A DNA stretch of 64,000 nucleotides from Epiperipatus broadwayi (GCA_028023455.1 JAQFVV010000151.1:1395001-1459000), one strand, 5' to 3'. Positions 11,093-23,651 are shown, counted from the stretch's first letter. Numbers and translations are program-made. The notes: generated from the letters alone by a model not told the origin.

Positions 11093-14000
11093 AGAATATG
11101 TCTATTGAATAGCAAAGTGTGCAAAGGTTAAGTGATGTCTCGTTGGTCATGTGAAACTTTATAATAGTCTCTATATTTACAAACCTATGACTAAAGAAAA
11201 ATAAATGTTTTTATTGCTTCCGTTTGTTTTATTTATTTATTTTTTAATAAGAACAAAAAAAAAATGTTTGTTTTTATTACTTCATATTACTTTATACAGA
11301 GATTGGTATGTTTCATCATTTCTAACATTTTTATTTGTCATTATAACTTCTGATCTACGTTAAAACTTTTATTTTCATAATTTATATGAAAGTAAGTAGC
11401 GTACATTCATATTTAATGTTTTATATGTACTGTAACATGCCGAAAAGGGAACCATCTCAGCAAAGATAAGATAAACAGCGTGAGAGAGTACCAACCGGAT
11501 AAAAGCAACATAAGCAAATAATAATGATGATAATAGCCACTGATCTCAGAACTGCTTTAACGAATAATTACTGATGAATTAATAATTGCCTATCTCAGAA
11601 TAATAATAATAATAATAAATTTAATTATGAGACTGTGTTTCCATGCTATGGTGTACAGACTGCTTTAAAGTCAAATAAGTATCAAAAACACATACTTGAC
11701 TGCATAGAAATACCATTGAATTCCAATCCTTTAAGAATTACAATCATATTTCTATGACTAACTATAATAATCCTATTTAAATAAAACTAAAATAATATTC
11801 CAACTAAATATTTAAAAATAATAATAGTAAAAATTTATTATAAGAATAAAATTATATTCTAATTTTAATTTGAAGTAAATCTTGATCTAAATCTTTATCT
11901 CAGGGAGATCATATTACAGAAAGAACAAAGCATAGGATATTGGATAACAAAGGGCAATTTTATGGAAATCAATAATCCAGACAAAATTTAGAAAAATATA
12001 ATAATATTATTAGACAAACTAGAATAACTTTGCTGTGCAATATGATAACTAAACTGTCAAATGAATTACTTTAGATCTTATAAGGCTTTGAATTAATTTA
12101 AGAAAAATCTCTATTATAATTTAAGAAATATAATAAAATATAATTTGGATTATTAAAATATTCAAAAATCATCTCTCATGATGATAATACTAACGTTTAA
12201 TACTATAAATATAGTATAACTGTTCTTATAATGCAAATATTTAAATAAAGTTTATTATTTTCTTTAATAAAATAATTGGCATATGAATATCCAAATATAG
12301 TTCTGTTTATACACCTTAAAATAATAATAAGTTCTGTATTTGAATGCGAAAGTAAATCAAATCATATTATTAATTGTTACCAATTTTAATTACATAAAAG
12401 CAATTTCTTAAAAATTTACTATGACATAAACCTATGTGATGCTTAAACATGACACTCATGTGCATGATCCAGTAGAATTTTGATTTCTTTGAAAGCTTCT
12501 ATGAAGCAATTAAAATTCGTGAACCAATTGTCATATATACTTTAATAAAACCATTATCTTCATAAATCATTTTCATTAATATAATAAACTTATAACTATC
12601 TTTAAATATATTGGAAGTAATTAATTTAAAAGACAAGTTTCTTATTAGGAATTATTTATAGATTATTATTGTAATAAAAATGAAATAATGTTATTAAGTA
12701 TTTTTTGATATTTCCAAATAAAATAATTTATTGTCAGTGTGCAATTTAAATATAATGTAAATATTGAGTCAAATTAAGATCTGTGATGATAACAAATAGA
12801 AATAGAAAAACGTAAATAATGGCAAAATGGCCAAACTTTTTTTTTTTAAGTTTCACAAAAATCAACAATTTACTACAAAGACAAATTTTCATAATTTACA
12901 AAAAAAAATATTAAAGTTTTATTTACATCATATGAGACTCAAGTCTTTTCCAGTGAGACAACTGTTTACACATGTCACTAAAACAAATTTAAAGTTACAA
13001 CATTTTTTTATACAAAATTGACAACAAATTATATTGCTAATAAATTAATTTCAGGTTTTCTTTATACTTTCCAAATATACAATACAAACATTTTCTACAC
13101 CATTATATTTTCAAGTGGGTAAATATTTTTGACTAAGGCTGGCGTAATTATAAGTTACATCTTAGTTATATTAAGATGAGCAATATAAAATACTACTATA
13201 ACAATAAGTACTTTAGAACTAACCATTAATATTGGTTAAAAGCATATTTTACCTTTTATAGCAAATTTATAATTTCTTCACTTTGCTTTAATTAACTATT
13301 CGATAATAATTAAATTCTTCAGAATTATAATTTCTGAACGAATATTCAATATACTTATGAATAAATTCCAATATTTTGGAATAATTAATAACTTAAGTCA
13401 TACTTAAAATAGTTTCAATTTAAAATTAATATATTTAAAAATAATGAATTATAATTATTCCTCTTATATTTTTTTTTTTAAAATATTAATTATGTACTAT
13501 CTCCTAATTACCAATTTATAATTTAATTGACTGTCTTTATTGCTATCACGATTATTTGGTAACGTCACGATTATTTTACTTTTATATTTAAATTATTATT
13601 AAAGTTGCTTATGTGTAATGCTAAGGAACATTCATAGTATTACTGACCCTACACCCATAGAGGGTATATGTCCTAGATTTTGCAACTACGTACAAATACA
13701 TAAATTTATGTGGATGGAATAACTTTCACCAAATAAGGGGGGGGGGGGGAGGGGTGTGTTGTGGTAAGAGATGGGATCATGTGATGTTAAGATTTCAACA
13801 TATAATTGCTAAATTAGGTGTGATGTCTGTAATTGGATTCTTTGATAAAGACATTAGAATAACTGGAAATAGGAATTTCATAGGAATTACATTGTCATGG
13901 TCAAATCTGCACACATGCCTAGAAGATCTATATTTACTCTATGACTTTTCTATGCACTATGGGAATAAAACATAAAAAAGAACTGAACACCCATATAAAC

Positions 14001-16806
14001 CAACAATTACACTTTGACAAGAAATCCTTAAGTTTACCCCACTGGAAGCACACTTAAGCAATAAACTACAAATATGATATTATGGCACCCTTTTAAATAA
14101 CAGCTAAGATATAACTTAGGAATAGCATATAAAATTTCTCCACAAAAAAAATAAATAGATGCTTAATAGCAGGACTATAGTCACTCTAAAATAATTATAA
14201 TTCACTAATATAATATAATGATAACAATAGCATATATATAGCAATAAAATACACCTGTAAATAAGTGTTCAACAAAACAATTTACCATCTAACATAAATA
14301 TCATCGTGACTGCACCAATAATTAATTCTAAGAAACAGCATTCACTCAGACACAAATATTCTTTATAAATTTCAAATGGCAATTAGCATGCTAAGAGAAA
14401 ACACTTTAGGTTGTTTTATTTTTAAGTTCTGTAATAATAATAACTGATTTAAACATATGAAATTATAATAAATATAATATTCTAAATAAATAATTAAATT
14501 ACCAAAATGTTACTACTTAATAACATTCATCCAATGAAGTTCCATTGAAACATCAAAATAAAGTTATTATTTACCACACCTTAAATATACATACGCTATA
14601 TTATTTTATACCCAAACATAATACATTTTAAAATTCAACATGACAAATATTAAATATAACATATTTCTTAAAACGTAACAATTTAAAATTAAAAGTGAAA
14701 AAAAATGAAAATAAGAGAAAAGTTAATTTTCTTTTTACCAACACATGTTCAACGATGAGTTTAAAAAGTCACTTGCAATTAAGTTTTTTTTTTTTTCCTT
14801 CAATTCACTCATAGTTCTGAAAATAAACTTTAAAATTATAACAGTTTAATCTTGATAATTAATTCCGCAAAAGTTTATTCTCAAAAGTTTCATCTTTTCA
14901 TTTATCAGTGATTCTAGTTTAAAAGAAATCATTTTTTCTTTTTAGATACGGTTCCGGATAAAATGTATTCTTGATAAAACACAAATTTATTGCAGCAGCT
15001 GGGTTAATTTATAAAATATTTTATATGCGTATACGACTTAATGACAGTTTCTAGATTTTTTTTCCTTTTATTTTGGAAGCACAATTATAGGTTATCACTG
15101 TAGGTAGGTCTAATCAAAATGTATATTTCATTATAGGTAATTATAGCATTTTATATGTATCGATTAGTAACTTAAGTTTTAGATATAAGTAGTAACTTCA
15201 GTTTAAACATTTTTTTCTCTCTTTTTAAAACAAACTGATATATGGCTATAATAAATATTGATTTAAATATTTATATTTCAGCCATTCCATTATAATCTTA
15301 TAGCATATTATATACATAAATTAATGATGTAAGTTTTAAATATTTCTCAATTTATAAGTTATTAAAGACCTTATGATAATAACAAAAATAAATAATTACA
15401 ATAACAATTCCATAGTAAGATACTAAGTAGAAGATTAAACATTTCAATTCAGGAGTTAATGTTACGTTATTTTAGAATAATGCAAAAATTTGTTAAGCAA
15501 ACAGAAAAATATTTCTATAATACAATAAACAAATTCTTACATAATACACCATTAGGTTGTCCATTGTTTTTATACAGATCAACTTTTTTCATATACTTAA
15601 GCAAAACTTCTGATGATAATGCAATGTTGTCCAAGCCATTCTGTGTATTATTCTTTTTTTCCGATTGTTACGATAAATAGTATATCAATGTAGCATTTTT
15701 TTTCCTCCGGAGAGTTCATTACTTATTTGTTTTTTATTTCACATTAACGTTGATTTAAATAAAGATAAAATTTTAAACGCATTTTTAAATAAAAATATTA
15801 ACTGTTTGTTTTTAACAAAATAAATTTTTTTTTTAATTGTTATCAGTTTCTTAATAATTTCCATGCACACACACAGCTATTCTTACTCTTTTATATAGTC
15901 AATTCAATTGATCAGCTGACTCCTACTGAAATCAATCATCCAATAATAGATCAATTTTAGTTGCTAATTTTAAGTTTTATTTTTAAACTTAATTAAAGAA
16001 CAGCAGAAAGAAAGAAAAAGAAAATATTTTAAAAATAGCAATTTAATTTATATAATATTTGAACTTGTAATAAGATATTTCTTTTTTATTATAATTATTT
16101 AATAAACTAAATATTATTAAACTAAAATTATATAATAAATTATCTCATATTTAGTACTTATTAAGTATTAAATACAAGTCAATTCTTTAATACTTTGTGA
16201 CTAAAGTAATTATTATTAGCAAATTAAATATTGCAAAATAACACATAAGCAAGCACAAAGACAGACACACATATAATTAGAAATGCTTTCATTGGATATT
16301 GCTTTGTTTCTTACATAATATTATCTAATGATTTATTTAAAATATTTTAAGTTAACTAACTTTATAGATTTAATTGATAACTGTCGAAATTTAGATTTAC
16401 TTACAATAAAAACGACATTATTTTAATAAACATTAGTACATTATTTATACTTTAAACAATATTATTATTAAAATTAAGCGTACTTCACATATAATTTATA
16501 ATATTTTTAGAAATACCAGCATAATACTTATTCTTAAACTGTACTACTCACAATAGATTATTAATATAGACATTAAATATTATCTAATATATTGATACAA
16601 TTATAAGGTAATTTTAAGTACAATTGCTTTAATTTTAGTTTTAAATATCATAAAGAATATTACTGACTGGAAATTTAAAATTTTGACTGTTTTGTGCATC
16701 TAACTATTTTAATTAGGCCACAAGGCACAATTAAAATGGGTGCAGTATATAAACAAACTCACATTTCTTATTATGACTTCTCATGGTCTTTTTTCATATG
16801 TCAAAT

Positions 16807-16877
16807 GCATTGACCGGAAAGCGAACCTGGTCCAGCTGCTTAGAAGGCAGCTATGCTCACCGCTAGGCCACCAACGC
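16807..16877 (-). ncRNA. tRNA-like sequence, anticodon TCT (Arg-like), probably a SINE head
   Basis: On the minus strand this 71-nt segment folds as a cloverleaf. The acceptor GCGTTGG pairs with TCAATGC with two G-U pairs. An A-box-like TGGCCTAGCGGTGAGCA follows. The anticodon arm is GCTGC, loop CTTCTAA, GCAGC. The T arm contains AGGTTCGCTT with one stem mismatch. The following TTTGACATATGAAAAAA is shared with the + strand tRNA-like sequence at 60257, which has a different anticodon. The shared tail argues for a tRNA-derived repeat rather than a functional tRNA gene. No run of T suitable for Pol III termination follows immediately. Confidence 0.55.
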
Positions 16878-17355
16878 TTGACTGCTGATGGTCTTTTTCT
16901 TATTAAAAATGTACTGTTTCTGTCTTTCATCTTTTCTCTGGAATCTCCTCTCGAAATCATCAGATTTTTGTCAACTTATTTGTGATCTCCTTATAAAACC
17001 ACCAAGTTTTTATCTGACTTTTATATCAAAAGATAAAAAAAAAAAGTTCAAAGTAGATCGGTCTCAAGAATGTCCGAGTTAAAAAACAATTTAGTAAAAA
17101 ATACAATAGTCCTCTTTTCCTTACTTTTAATTTTTTATTTACCCCCCCTCCCCCAGGTCATTCAAAGTTAATTAATGCTTTTAACGAGATTAATATCTTA
17201 ATTAGACCAACATGATTGTTTGTTTGTTTTTAAATCTAAATAAAAGCTAGTTACAGTTTTTAATAAAATAATTGAATTGTTTATTGCTTGGAAGTTTATA
17301 AGAAGTTCATGAACCAGAAGGAACAATTGACCCATTATCCAAAGACCTTAAACTC

Positions 17356-17416
17356 ATGGCAGCCTCCAGAATTCAAGTTTATAGAGATGGCAGCCTCCAG
17401 AATTCAAGTTTATAGA
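17356..17416. repeat. Two-copy 31-bp tandem repeat
   Basis: ATGGCAGCCTCCAGAATTC begins at 17356 and again at 17387. The two copies are almost identical. Confidence 0.85.
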
Positions 17417-17589
17417 TCCTGACTGAATCTTCCATTTTGGATAGTCAAACTTTTTGTGAAATCCCATGCAATAAAATAGTCCATTATTTATTTGTACCTT
17501 GAAAATGGGAGATTAATTAAACAACTTGATTTTCCAATTTTAATATACCATAAAGCTCAGTAGCATAACTTTAAGACACAGAGAGAACA

Positions 17590-18075
17590 ATTCAAAATGG
17601 TTTCTCTCCATTTATTCACCAATTATCAAAAAGCATATAAATTAATGAATACCTTAATATGCCATTTTAAATTTAAAGCATAGGAAAGAAATTCAAAATG
17701 GGCCCTTTTCATATTTCTGTGGGATATATAATTTTTTTGTTATTGTTCAATATTTTTTCAGTTTTATATATCTGAAATAGTAATTAATAACTAAGTACCT
17801 ATTCACCAAATCTCAAAAAGTATATAAGTAAATGAATAGCTTAATATGCCATAAGATTCGGCAACATAACTAAATATAAAGTATAGAAAAGAAATTCAAA
17901 ATGGGCCCTCTTCATATATCTGTGAGATATATAATTTTTTTATTGTTCAGTGTTTTTTCAATGTAATATTTCTGAAATAGGAATTAATAACTAAGTATCT
18001 ATTCTTCAAATCTCAAAAAGCTTATGAATAAATAGTTCATAATTATGCTGAGCTGAATCGTCTAAAATGTAGTTA
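17590..18075. repeat. Tandem repeat, about 203-bp units
   Basis: Units begin with ATTCAAAATGGGCCC at 17691 and at 17894. They share GATATATAATTTTTT, CTGAAATAG and TAATAACTAAGTA blocks. A shortened, diverged unit precedes them from about 17590 (TTCAAAATGG followed by ATTCACCAATTATCAAAAAG). Confidence 0.8.
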
Positions 18076-19189
18076 CATTAAATCAATGGTAACTATCTCC
18101 GTCTTAAATCTAATCCTGCAATATTGTTGCCAGTGTTCAGATTGTAACATTATTCATCTACAGGTAACACCCAAATTATTTTTAGGTAGAATGTTCTCAT
18201 GGTTTAATGATAATCATTATAGATTGAGCCGGCCCTTCTTGACATAACTTGAGCATGAATATAAGTGCTCTTACCTCTTAAGTAGTTACATGACTGATGA
18301 GACCTAATGCATTTTTTTATCTATCAATAACAACGACCAGAAATTAATAATATACAAAAAAAGAAATCTTCTGAATGTTTTATTTTAATCACCTTTTTCT
18401 ATGTTCTTCCTGAAATATGTTATTTGATATAACCTTTTAACAACAGATATATACATAGATAGCCTGTATATTCCATATTAAATCCTCACCTCTCTTTTTT
18501 TTACTTATGGTTTTGGATAACAGAAATGTGATATTTTTAAAATATTAAATAAATTCCATTGTTTGTTATCAAATTATTTATGTACAGAAACAAATGGAAG
18601 GGGATATGGTCTATAGATATGGTTTATATGAACATAGAAAGCAGAATACTGAACATTTGCTTTTGGAGCGTAGGATTTTGAAAGAGGATTTAGAATGGAC
18701 ATTGGAAGAAATTTAAAAATAAAGGGAACACAAATAGATATTTTTTGCTTAGGTCTTTATGAGAAAAACAGAAAATGAGGATAGGATACCGATATTAACA
18801 AAACAGCCATTATTAAATTGGGATAGAAAAAGAAATTAAAAAATGAGTTAGTGCTGGAAGAATAATTTGGTATGGAGTAAAAAATATAGATGAATTTTAT
18901 TAGAATATATAATGATTTCATTGAACAGGAATGTTTAACTTGGCTAACAGGTTCTGCTTAAGCATTGAAACATCCAACTGTTTATGTGGAAGCCAATTTT
19001 CAGTATTAATATGGCACAAATGTATATTGCAATTATCTTTATGAGATTATTAATACATTTGAAAACATAATGAATGAAATTAATTATAGAATTTAACTTA
19101 GATAGAATGCTTTGGTAGAGATAGCAATATTAAAAAAGAAATATGTCTATGTGTTTGAAAATGTTTTATAATGAAGATATTTACCAATT

Positions 19190-19590
19190 TTTACTTATGA
19201 CTCTGAGACTTAGACACATTAATAGATAAGCAATACAGATACTTTAGATCACTCAGTGAAGTATAAGAGGAGATGTATGTTAGAAGTAATGAGACGGGAT
19301 CAAAAACGAAATACGTGGATGAAAGAAAAACAGGTATACTGACATTATTGAAAGAATTAAGAGACTGAAGTAAAGCTGAGCTAAGCACATTTCTAGAAGA
19401 GATGATAATATATGGACAGTTGAAATCTTAAATTCAATCCCAAGAGATTGTAGAAGACCAAGAAAGAGACAATATATGAGATGGTTGATTGAAATGAGTA
19501 AGTTTTCTGGTGTCGTGGGGAGAACAGAGGTTAGATATCAAAGAAACTGGATTAAGATTGGAAAGAGATGGAACAATAATGGTTGAAAAT
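19190..19590 (+). pseudogene. RTE-type LINE, 3' end of reverse-transcriptase ORF (decayed)
   Basis: Conceptual translation in broken frames gives motifs typical of the C-terminal end of RTE/BovB-like ORFs: DSET, then RRCMLEVMRRDQKRNTW, and further on NNIWTVEILNSIPRDC followed by RRPRKR and RW. The same block is better preserved on the minus strand at 52690-53400 (YGSETW, RCMLRVTRRDRKRN). Several stops and frameshifts interrupt it. It is a dead insertion in a WDR4 intron. Confidence 0.75.
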
Positions 19591-20022
19591 AATGATGTCG
19601 GAGTTGGTATATCCTCCTGCCACACATATAACTTTGGTTTTAAATGCACATAGAAATTAGTCATTTGTTTAGGCACCTTAAAATATATGAGCAAATTAAA
19701 ATTTTTGACATTTTTTTCCTAGACAACCAGTTATCTATTTTATTATTGGTCAGAAATAGAAAAGTCTGATTAATCTGAATTAGTTAAATGGATGTTGGTT
19801 TAAAGGGAATAAAACAAATATACAATTTCTATATGATGTAACTTTCATTGCTAGTGAATGAAGTGTTCTACTACATGGATTCTGAGACTATATATTATTA
19901 TATGTAATTAGCATATTGGAAAATAAAATTAAATATATAATGAATTGTTGTCATAAATGGATATATTAATATTATTATCATCTTTTTTATAATGTTGTTA
20001 TAATAATAATTGTTTTTCAGCA

Positions 20023-20405
20023 GCGCACTTTTTCTTTGTCCACAGATATATTGTAAACTTTAGTTACTAATAGATGCTAGATGATAATGATAAATCTTTG
20101 TTCAATGCTTTTTTTATCCAATATCCCCAGACTAGTTTCAAGTTTATGATCTTCATCAGTGGTGAGGTTTGGATCTTGGACCTATGTCTGGACTAATGCA
20201 TCTTTCCTCTGCCAGCCATCATTTACTTTTCTGTTCCACTATCAGGTTATTATCCCCAATTTGAAAAACATATAAATGTTTTCAATCTAAACCAACTTGT
20301 CTGTGTAGTCATTTAGAAAACCCATTCAATCTCTATATATTATGGTGTCTTTTTTAACAGCGATAGGCATCTTTATCCTGTGGTCAGGAATTGTTTAAAA
20401 CCAAC
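20023..20405 (-). mobile_element. Hammerhead element, subfamily 2, left half
   Basis: It starts near GCAGCGCACTTTTTCTTTG, a sequence mirrored by GCAGCACACGTTTCTTT at 20957 on the same strand. It contains a minus-strand hammerhead motif at 20116-20174. It runs into a hAT-like insertion at about 20420. Confidence 0.55.
20116..20174 (-). ncRNA. Hammerhead ribozyme motif, subfamily 2
   Basis: Minus strand: CTGATGA, stem II AAG with CTT around an AT-rich loop, GAAAC, TA, GTC. The distal stem I half (ATCCAA with TTGGAT) is intact and the proximal half has a mismatch. All catalytic core positions are present. Confidence 0.65.
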
Positions 20406-20418
20406 AAAATATCATGAC

Positions 20419-20926
20419 CTTATCCAGGGCCTTTCAGAGAAAACTTGAGGCCTGGGGCAACTAATATTTTAAAGGACCTTCAAAATTTAAAATAAGAACG
20501 TGAGTAGAGAGAGAAAAAAAAATGAGAGTTATTACTTACAGGGCTGAAAACAGGATTCTGGGAGCAGTTAGTTACAAGTCGCAGAAATGAGCAAGCAGTT
20601 CAGATCCAGATAACATTGTTAGCAGAGAACTGATTGTCAGGGGCCTGAGATTATTAGTTCTGCCGAGCACTGCCATCACTGGCACTTCATCTCTAAACTG
20701 TTACGTTTTTGACTCATGGTATGCCTGCTTGGAAAAGTTTTTCTCAGATATTTTTGGGGGAAATTTAACTATAAAATTAAGGCTGTTCTATGAGCCGTGA
20801 CATCACTTTGCCTTCTCCTATATTTTTGTTTAACATATTGAATTGCCAAGTTGAGGCCCCTAATATTGCGAAGCCCGGGGCAGCTGCCCCTCCTGTCCTT
20901 CCTCTGATTGGCTCTAGCTCTATCAC
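20419..20926. mobile_element. Probable non-autonomous hAT-like insertion
   Basis: The left end CAGGGCCTTTCAGAGAAA and the right end, which reads TAGAGCCAATCAGAGGAAG on the minus strand, form imperfect terminal inverted repeats. Both are followed inward by GGGGCA-type blocks (CCTGGGGCAACT near 20452, CCGGGGCAGCTGCCCC near 20875). The flanking 8-mers (ACCTTATC and GCTCTATC) match only partly, so the target duplication is weak. It splits a hammerhead element. Confidence 0.5.
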
Positions 20927-20956
20927 ATGATTTAGCTTACTCGGTATTTATTTTGC

Positions 20957-21235
20957 AGCACACGTTTCTTTCACTACACCTATGCCACTTACTATATGCT
21001 AATGCAGTTGATGGCTGGCAGAGGAAATATGCATTAAAATCCTAAAGGTCCAAACCCTGGTCCAAGATCTAAAGTTCCTCACTGATGAAAGCTATAAGCT
21101 TGAAACTAGTCAGATAATATTAAATAGGACAGCACTGAGCAAGAATTTATTAAGTAATATCATCTGCATCTGTTAATTACTGACGCTTCCATTAAGTGGT
21201 ATAGCCGTGGGTAATGAAAAAGTGTACTACTGAAA
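20957..21235 (+). mobile_element. Hammerhead element, subfamily 2, right half (sense to WDR4)
   Basis: It shares TATGCCACTTA and GGCTGGCAGAGGAAA-type landmarks with the 10.9-kb and 24.7-kb copies and with the inverted left half at 20023. It carries the + strand hammerhead at 21070-21118 and ends less than 100 bp upstream of WDR4 exon B. Confidence 0.6.
21070..21118 (+). ncRNA. Hammerhead ribozyme motif with perfect stem II, sense in a WDR4 intron
   Basis: CTGATGA at 21082-21088 is followed by AAGCT (21089-21093), loop ATA, AGCTT (21097-21101), giving five perfect pairs. GAAAC follows at 21102-21106, TA, then GTC at 21109-21111. ACTAGT makes the palindromic stem III. The bases after GTC (AGATAATATT) pair poorly with the upstream TTCCTCA, so stem I is damaged compared with the copy at 8490. 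It lies 188 bp upstream of exon B on the transcribed strand. Confidence 0.65.
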
Positions 21236-21298
21236 GAACATTGAGTAAACTGAAGTCATATAATATTTTATTGGTTTTAAGTACTGTTTTCATTTCAG

Positions 21299-21411
21299 GT
21301 ACTAACTTCAGATGACAAATATATCATCACATGTGATAGGGATGAAAAAATTCGAGTTAGTTGTTATCCCAATTCCTACAGTATACACAGCTTCTGCCTT
21401 GGCCACAGGGA
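21299..21411 (+). CDS. WDR4: WDR4 exon B
   Basis: This exon encodes 37 codons plus two bases, with the hallmark WD-repeat segment [19 protein letters not shown] followed by SFCLGHR. The family motif in vertebrate WDR4 is closely similar (adxDEKIRVSW, SFCLGHTEFV). The acceptor is TTTCATTTCAG and the donor is GTAAGT at 21412. The last two bases GA combine with the first base of exon C to give Glu of the LGHxEFV motif. The DRDEKIR segment includes the conserved charged loop of this propeller blade. Confidence 0.95.
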
Positions 21412-21537
21412 GTAAGTATTTTTTTAAAAATACATGCATGGTGAGATGTTAATAAAAATGTGAAAGTATGAATGTAGTTTTATTAAATTAATATCATTGT
21501 TTTTGTTCTTATGTTTTTGTTTTTATCATTGACAAAT

Positions 21538-21567
21538 GTTTCGACCATTCTTATTGATCGTCTTCAG
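21538..21567 (-). repeat. Hammerhead-like hairpin (degenerate)
   Basis: Minus strand CTGAAGA, a weak GATC/GGTC-type stem, then CGAAACATTTG. The core CUGANGA and GAAAC are present, but a cleavage triplet is not obvious. Confidence 0.4.
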
Positions 21568-22216
21568 GTTTGTTTTTTAAAAAAAAAAAATGAAATGTAT
21601 TACACCCCCTATTGTAATTATGTGTCAATGTTAGTTTGTTGCATTAATTTAGTTGGCTGATTGTGTTGGTTTATTTGCAATAGATTTTAAAGAAAGCAAA
21701 GTTTTTATATTTTTTCTGTAACTATAGTCTTTGGTTACAACATGCTTTTTTCCAGTTTTTTACATGAAAGAATCTCTTCTTTGACAATGTGGGTTGTCTG
21801 TTTTGGTCTGCTCAAGATGCGACTTTTAAAAAAAAAAACTATTCCATGGGAGATGGGTTTATTGATCAGGTTATTGGCTAATCATAGTTTAGTATTGATT
21901 AATCAGATATGATTTACTGACTAATTAAATGATTGATAAAGTAATAAAGTAGTTCATCCCTCACAAAGGTCATGTGATTTTCAAGCACCAAAAATGAAAG
22001 AGTTGAGCTTCAATTCAGGTGCATTTATTTTTCGAGTCCATCACTAACTATATCATTATACTGAATTACATAAAGTAAAAAAAAATAGTGTTTTATAAAA
22101 TTTTTATGAATATTGGGACTTATTGTATTTTTATATTGGACTGTTTCCATCATCTATTATGTGTATTGAATGTTTTCGGAAAAATTTAACTTTACTTAAA
22201 TATTCCAAATACATTC

Positions 22217-22325
22217 AACTGTTAGTAATATCACAGCAAACAAATGTTAATAATATCACAGCAAGCAGGTTAGTATATGCACTAACTGTTAGTAATATCA
22301 CAGCAAACAGGTTAGTACATGCACA
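22217..22325. repeat. Short direct repeats with GTTAGTAATATCACAGCAA units
   Basis: The block AATATCACAGCAA, followed in two cases by GCAGGTTAGTA or ACAGGTTAGTA and a GCAC, occurs three times in about 110 bp just before the hairpin at 22308. Confidence 0.7.
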
Positions 22326-22426
22326 ATGTTTTGAGAGGTATTATTCACCCCTCTTCTTCAGGCCAGCAACACCTGAAGAAGAGGGGAGAATCATACCTCT
22401 CGAAACATTGTGCGTGTACTAACCTG
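22308..22426. repeat. 54-bp-arm hairpin with hammerhead-like core
   Basis: Arms 22308-22361 and 22372-22426 are nearly perfect reverse complements around a 10-nt loop. The right arm holds CTGAAGA (22373-22379) and GAAAC (22402-22406) separated by a GAGG/CCTC stem. This is the CTGAAGA...GAAAC class seen at 32.9, 49.0 and 56.1 kb. The left arm has a mutated core. It sits directly beside the hAT MITE at 22444. Confidence 0.8.
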
Positions 22427-22443
22427 TTTAATGTGCTATAGAT

Positions 22444-22963
22444 CAGTGGTCTTCAACCTTTTCACACCGACGGACCGGTAAAAATAAGGATAAGGTTTTG
22501 CGGCCCGGCAAAAATAAGAATAAGATTTCGCAGACCGAAAGAAGTCTATAGATAAATGTTCTTAAAGATGTAAACTGCTTAGCTTTAGATGAGCATAATT
22601 GTTATTGCTGATCAAAACAATGTTAAATATAGAAGATGAAATTATATATATATATATATGGAGTTTGTATAATAAAAAACTTTTTTTTGTAATTTTTAAT
22701 TTTTTAGAAAAGTAATAAAAAATATAATTCTACCCCCCCCCCCCATAAACATCTGTGATAACTAAAAAAACAAATTAATTTATGTATGATTGATTAGATT
22801 TTGTTTTCGTTCTGTGTTTTTTTTTTTAATTGGGTAAAAATGAGATGAAAAAATAAATAAAAATTGTTTATATTAATTAAAAGTTTAATCTCTCCTTATT
22901 TTGTTATTACAAACTTTCCTGCAGCCCGGCACCAGTCCGCGGACCAAAGGTTGAAGATCACTG
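22444..22963. mobile_element. hAT MITE, complete, with 8-bp target-site duplication
   Basis: The terminal inverted repeats are CAGTGGTCTTCAACCTTT at the left and its near-exact complement AAAGGTTGAAGATCACTG at the right. The perfect 8-bp duplication CTATAGAT flanks it (22436-22443 and 22964-22971). CGGACCGG/CCGCGGACC subterminal motifs are typical of hAT non-autonomous elements. At 520 bp it has no transposase ORF. It was inserted into an older foldback whose halves are at about 22110-22160 and 22964-23020 (TATTGGAC with TCCATCATCTAT and complement). Confidence 0.93.
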
Positions 22964-23450
22964 CTATAGATGATGGAAATAGTCCAATACAAGAATACAA
23001 CTAGAACACCATCATCACAAACCTTCAGGAAAACATTGGGAATTGTATATTTATAATTCAAATTATTTGTAATTGAAGTTGTTATTGCAAGAAAGACAAT
23101 ATTGTCCTCTGTAGGATCATTGGACAATTAATTCTTACATTGACAAAAGTAAATCATAGGCTTATTATTTGTAAGAATACAACACCTCTTTCACTGGTAA
23201 GTATAAAGGCTGTTATATGTTATATTTTGTTTAAGGTCATCATATCAAAGTTTTATTTGGGATTTTTACCCTATTCAAAGTACTTAGATACTACTTTACC
23301 TTATTAAGCATCACATGACCACCACTTCTTATGCTTGTGTATAACTGTTGTTAAAACACACTCACTATATGTATTGCCACACACAGCAAGCTAGAGTAAT
23401 CAATGGATGCCAGAAGGCTTGTGCGTAAAATTCCCATCCAGTGCCTACTC

Positions 23451-23509
23451 ATCCAATATCCCCAGACTAGTTTCTGGCTTGTGGTCTTCGTCAATGAAGA
23501 GCCTTGGAT
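23451..23509 (-). ncRNA. Hammerhead motif, left arm, core mutated (C3 to T)
   Basis: Minus strand TTGACGA in place of CTGACGA; then a GACC/GCC-type stem II, GAAAC, TA and GTC. Stem I halves are well kept (ATCCAAGG with TTGGAT). Loss of C3 should abolish activity. Confidence 0.6.
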
Positions 23510-23651
23510 CTGACTATATAAGCTAATGGGTTTGGATTGAAAATATTAAGATGTTTTCAGTTTAAGACTCATAGTTTTGTAGTTAAGTGGAGATAAAAGG
23601 TGGCTGCTGGAGCGTTGCATTAGATCCTAAGATCTAGGTGCAGTGCTCTCA

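Larger units (their letters stand above)
9377..21298 (+). other. WDR4 intron between exons A and B (about 11.9 kb)
   Basis: The intron is bounded by GTAAGT at 9377 and TTTCAG before 21299. It contains a duplicated 76-bp unit, very AT-rich DNA, a tRNA-like sequence, tandem repeats, an RTE relic and the paired hammerhead elements listed separately. From about 11100 to 16700 I see no gene, only A/T-rich sequence and microsatellite-like runs, plus a run of G at 13738-13750. Confidence 0.85.

Noticed and set aside
13754-13975. ORF of 73 codons after the poly-G run
   Set aside because: No recognisable motif, composition like the surrounding AT-rich DNA.
22123-22422. ORF of 99 codons
   Set aside because: Reads through the tandem repeats and the 54-bp-arm hairpin, so it is a repeat artefact.
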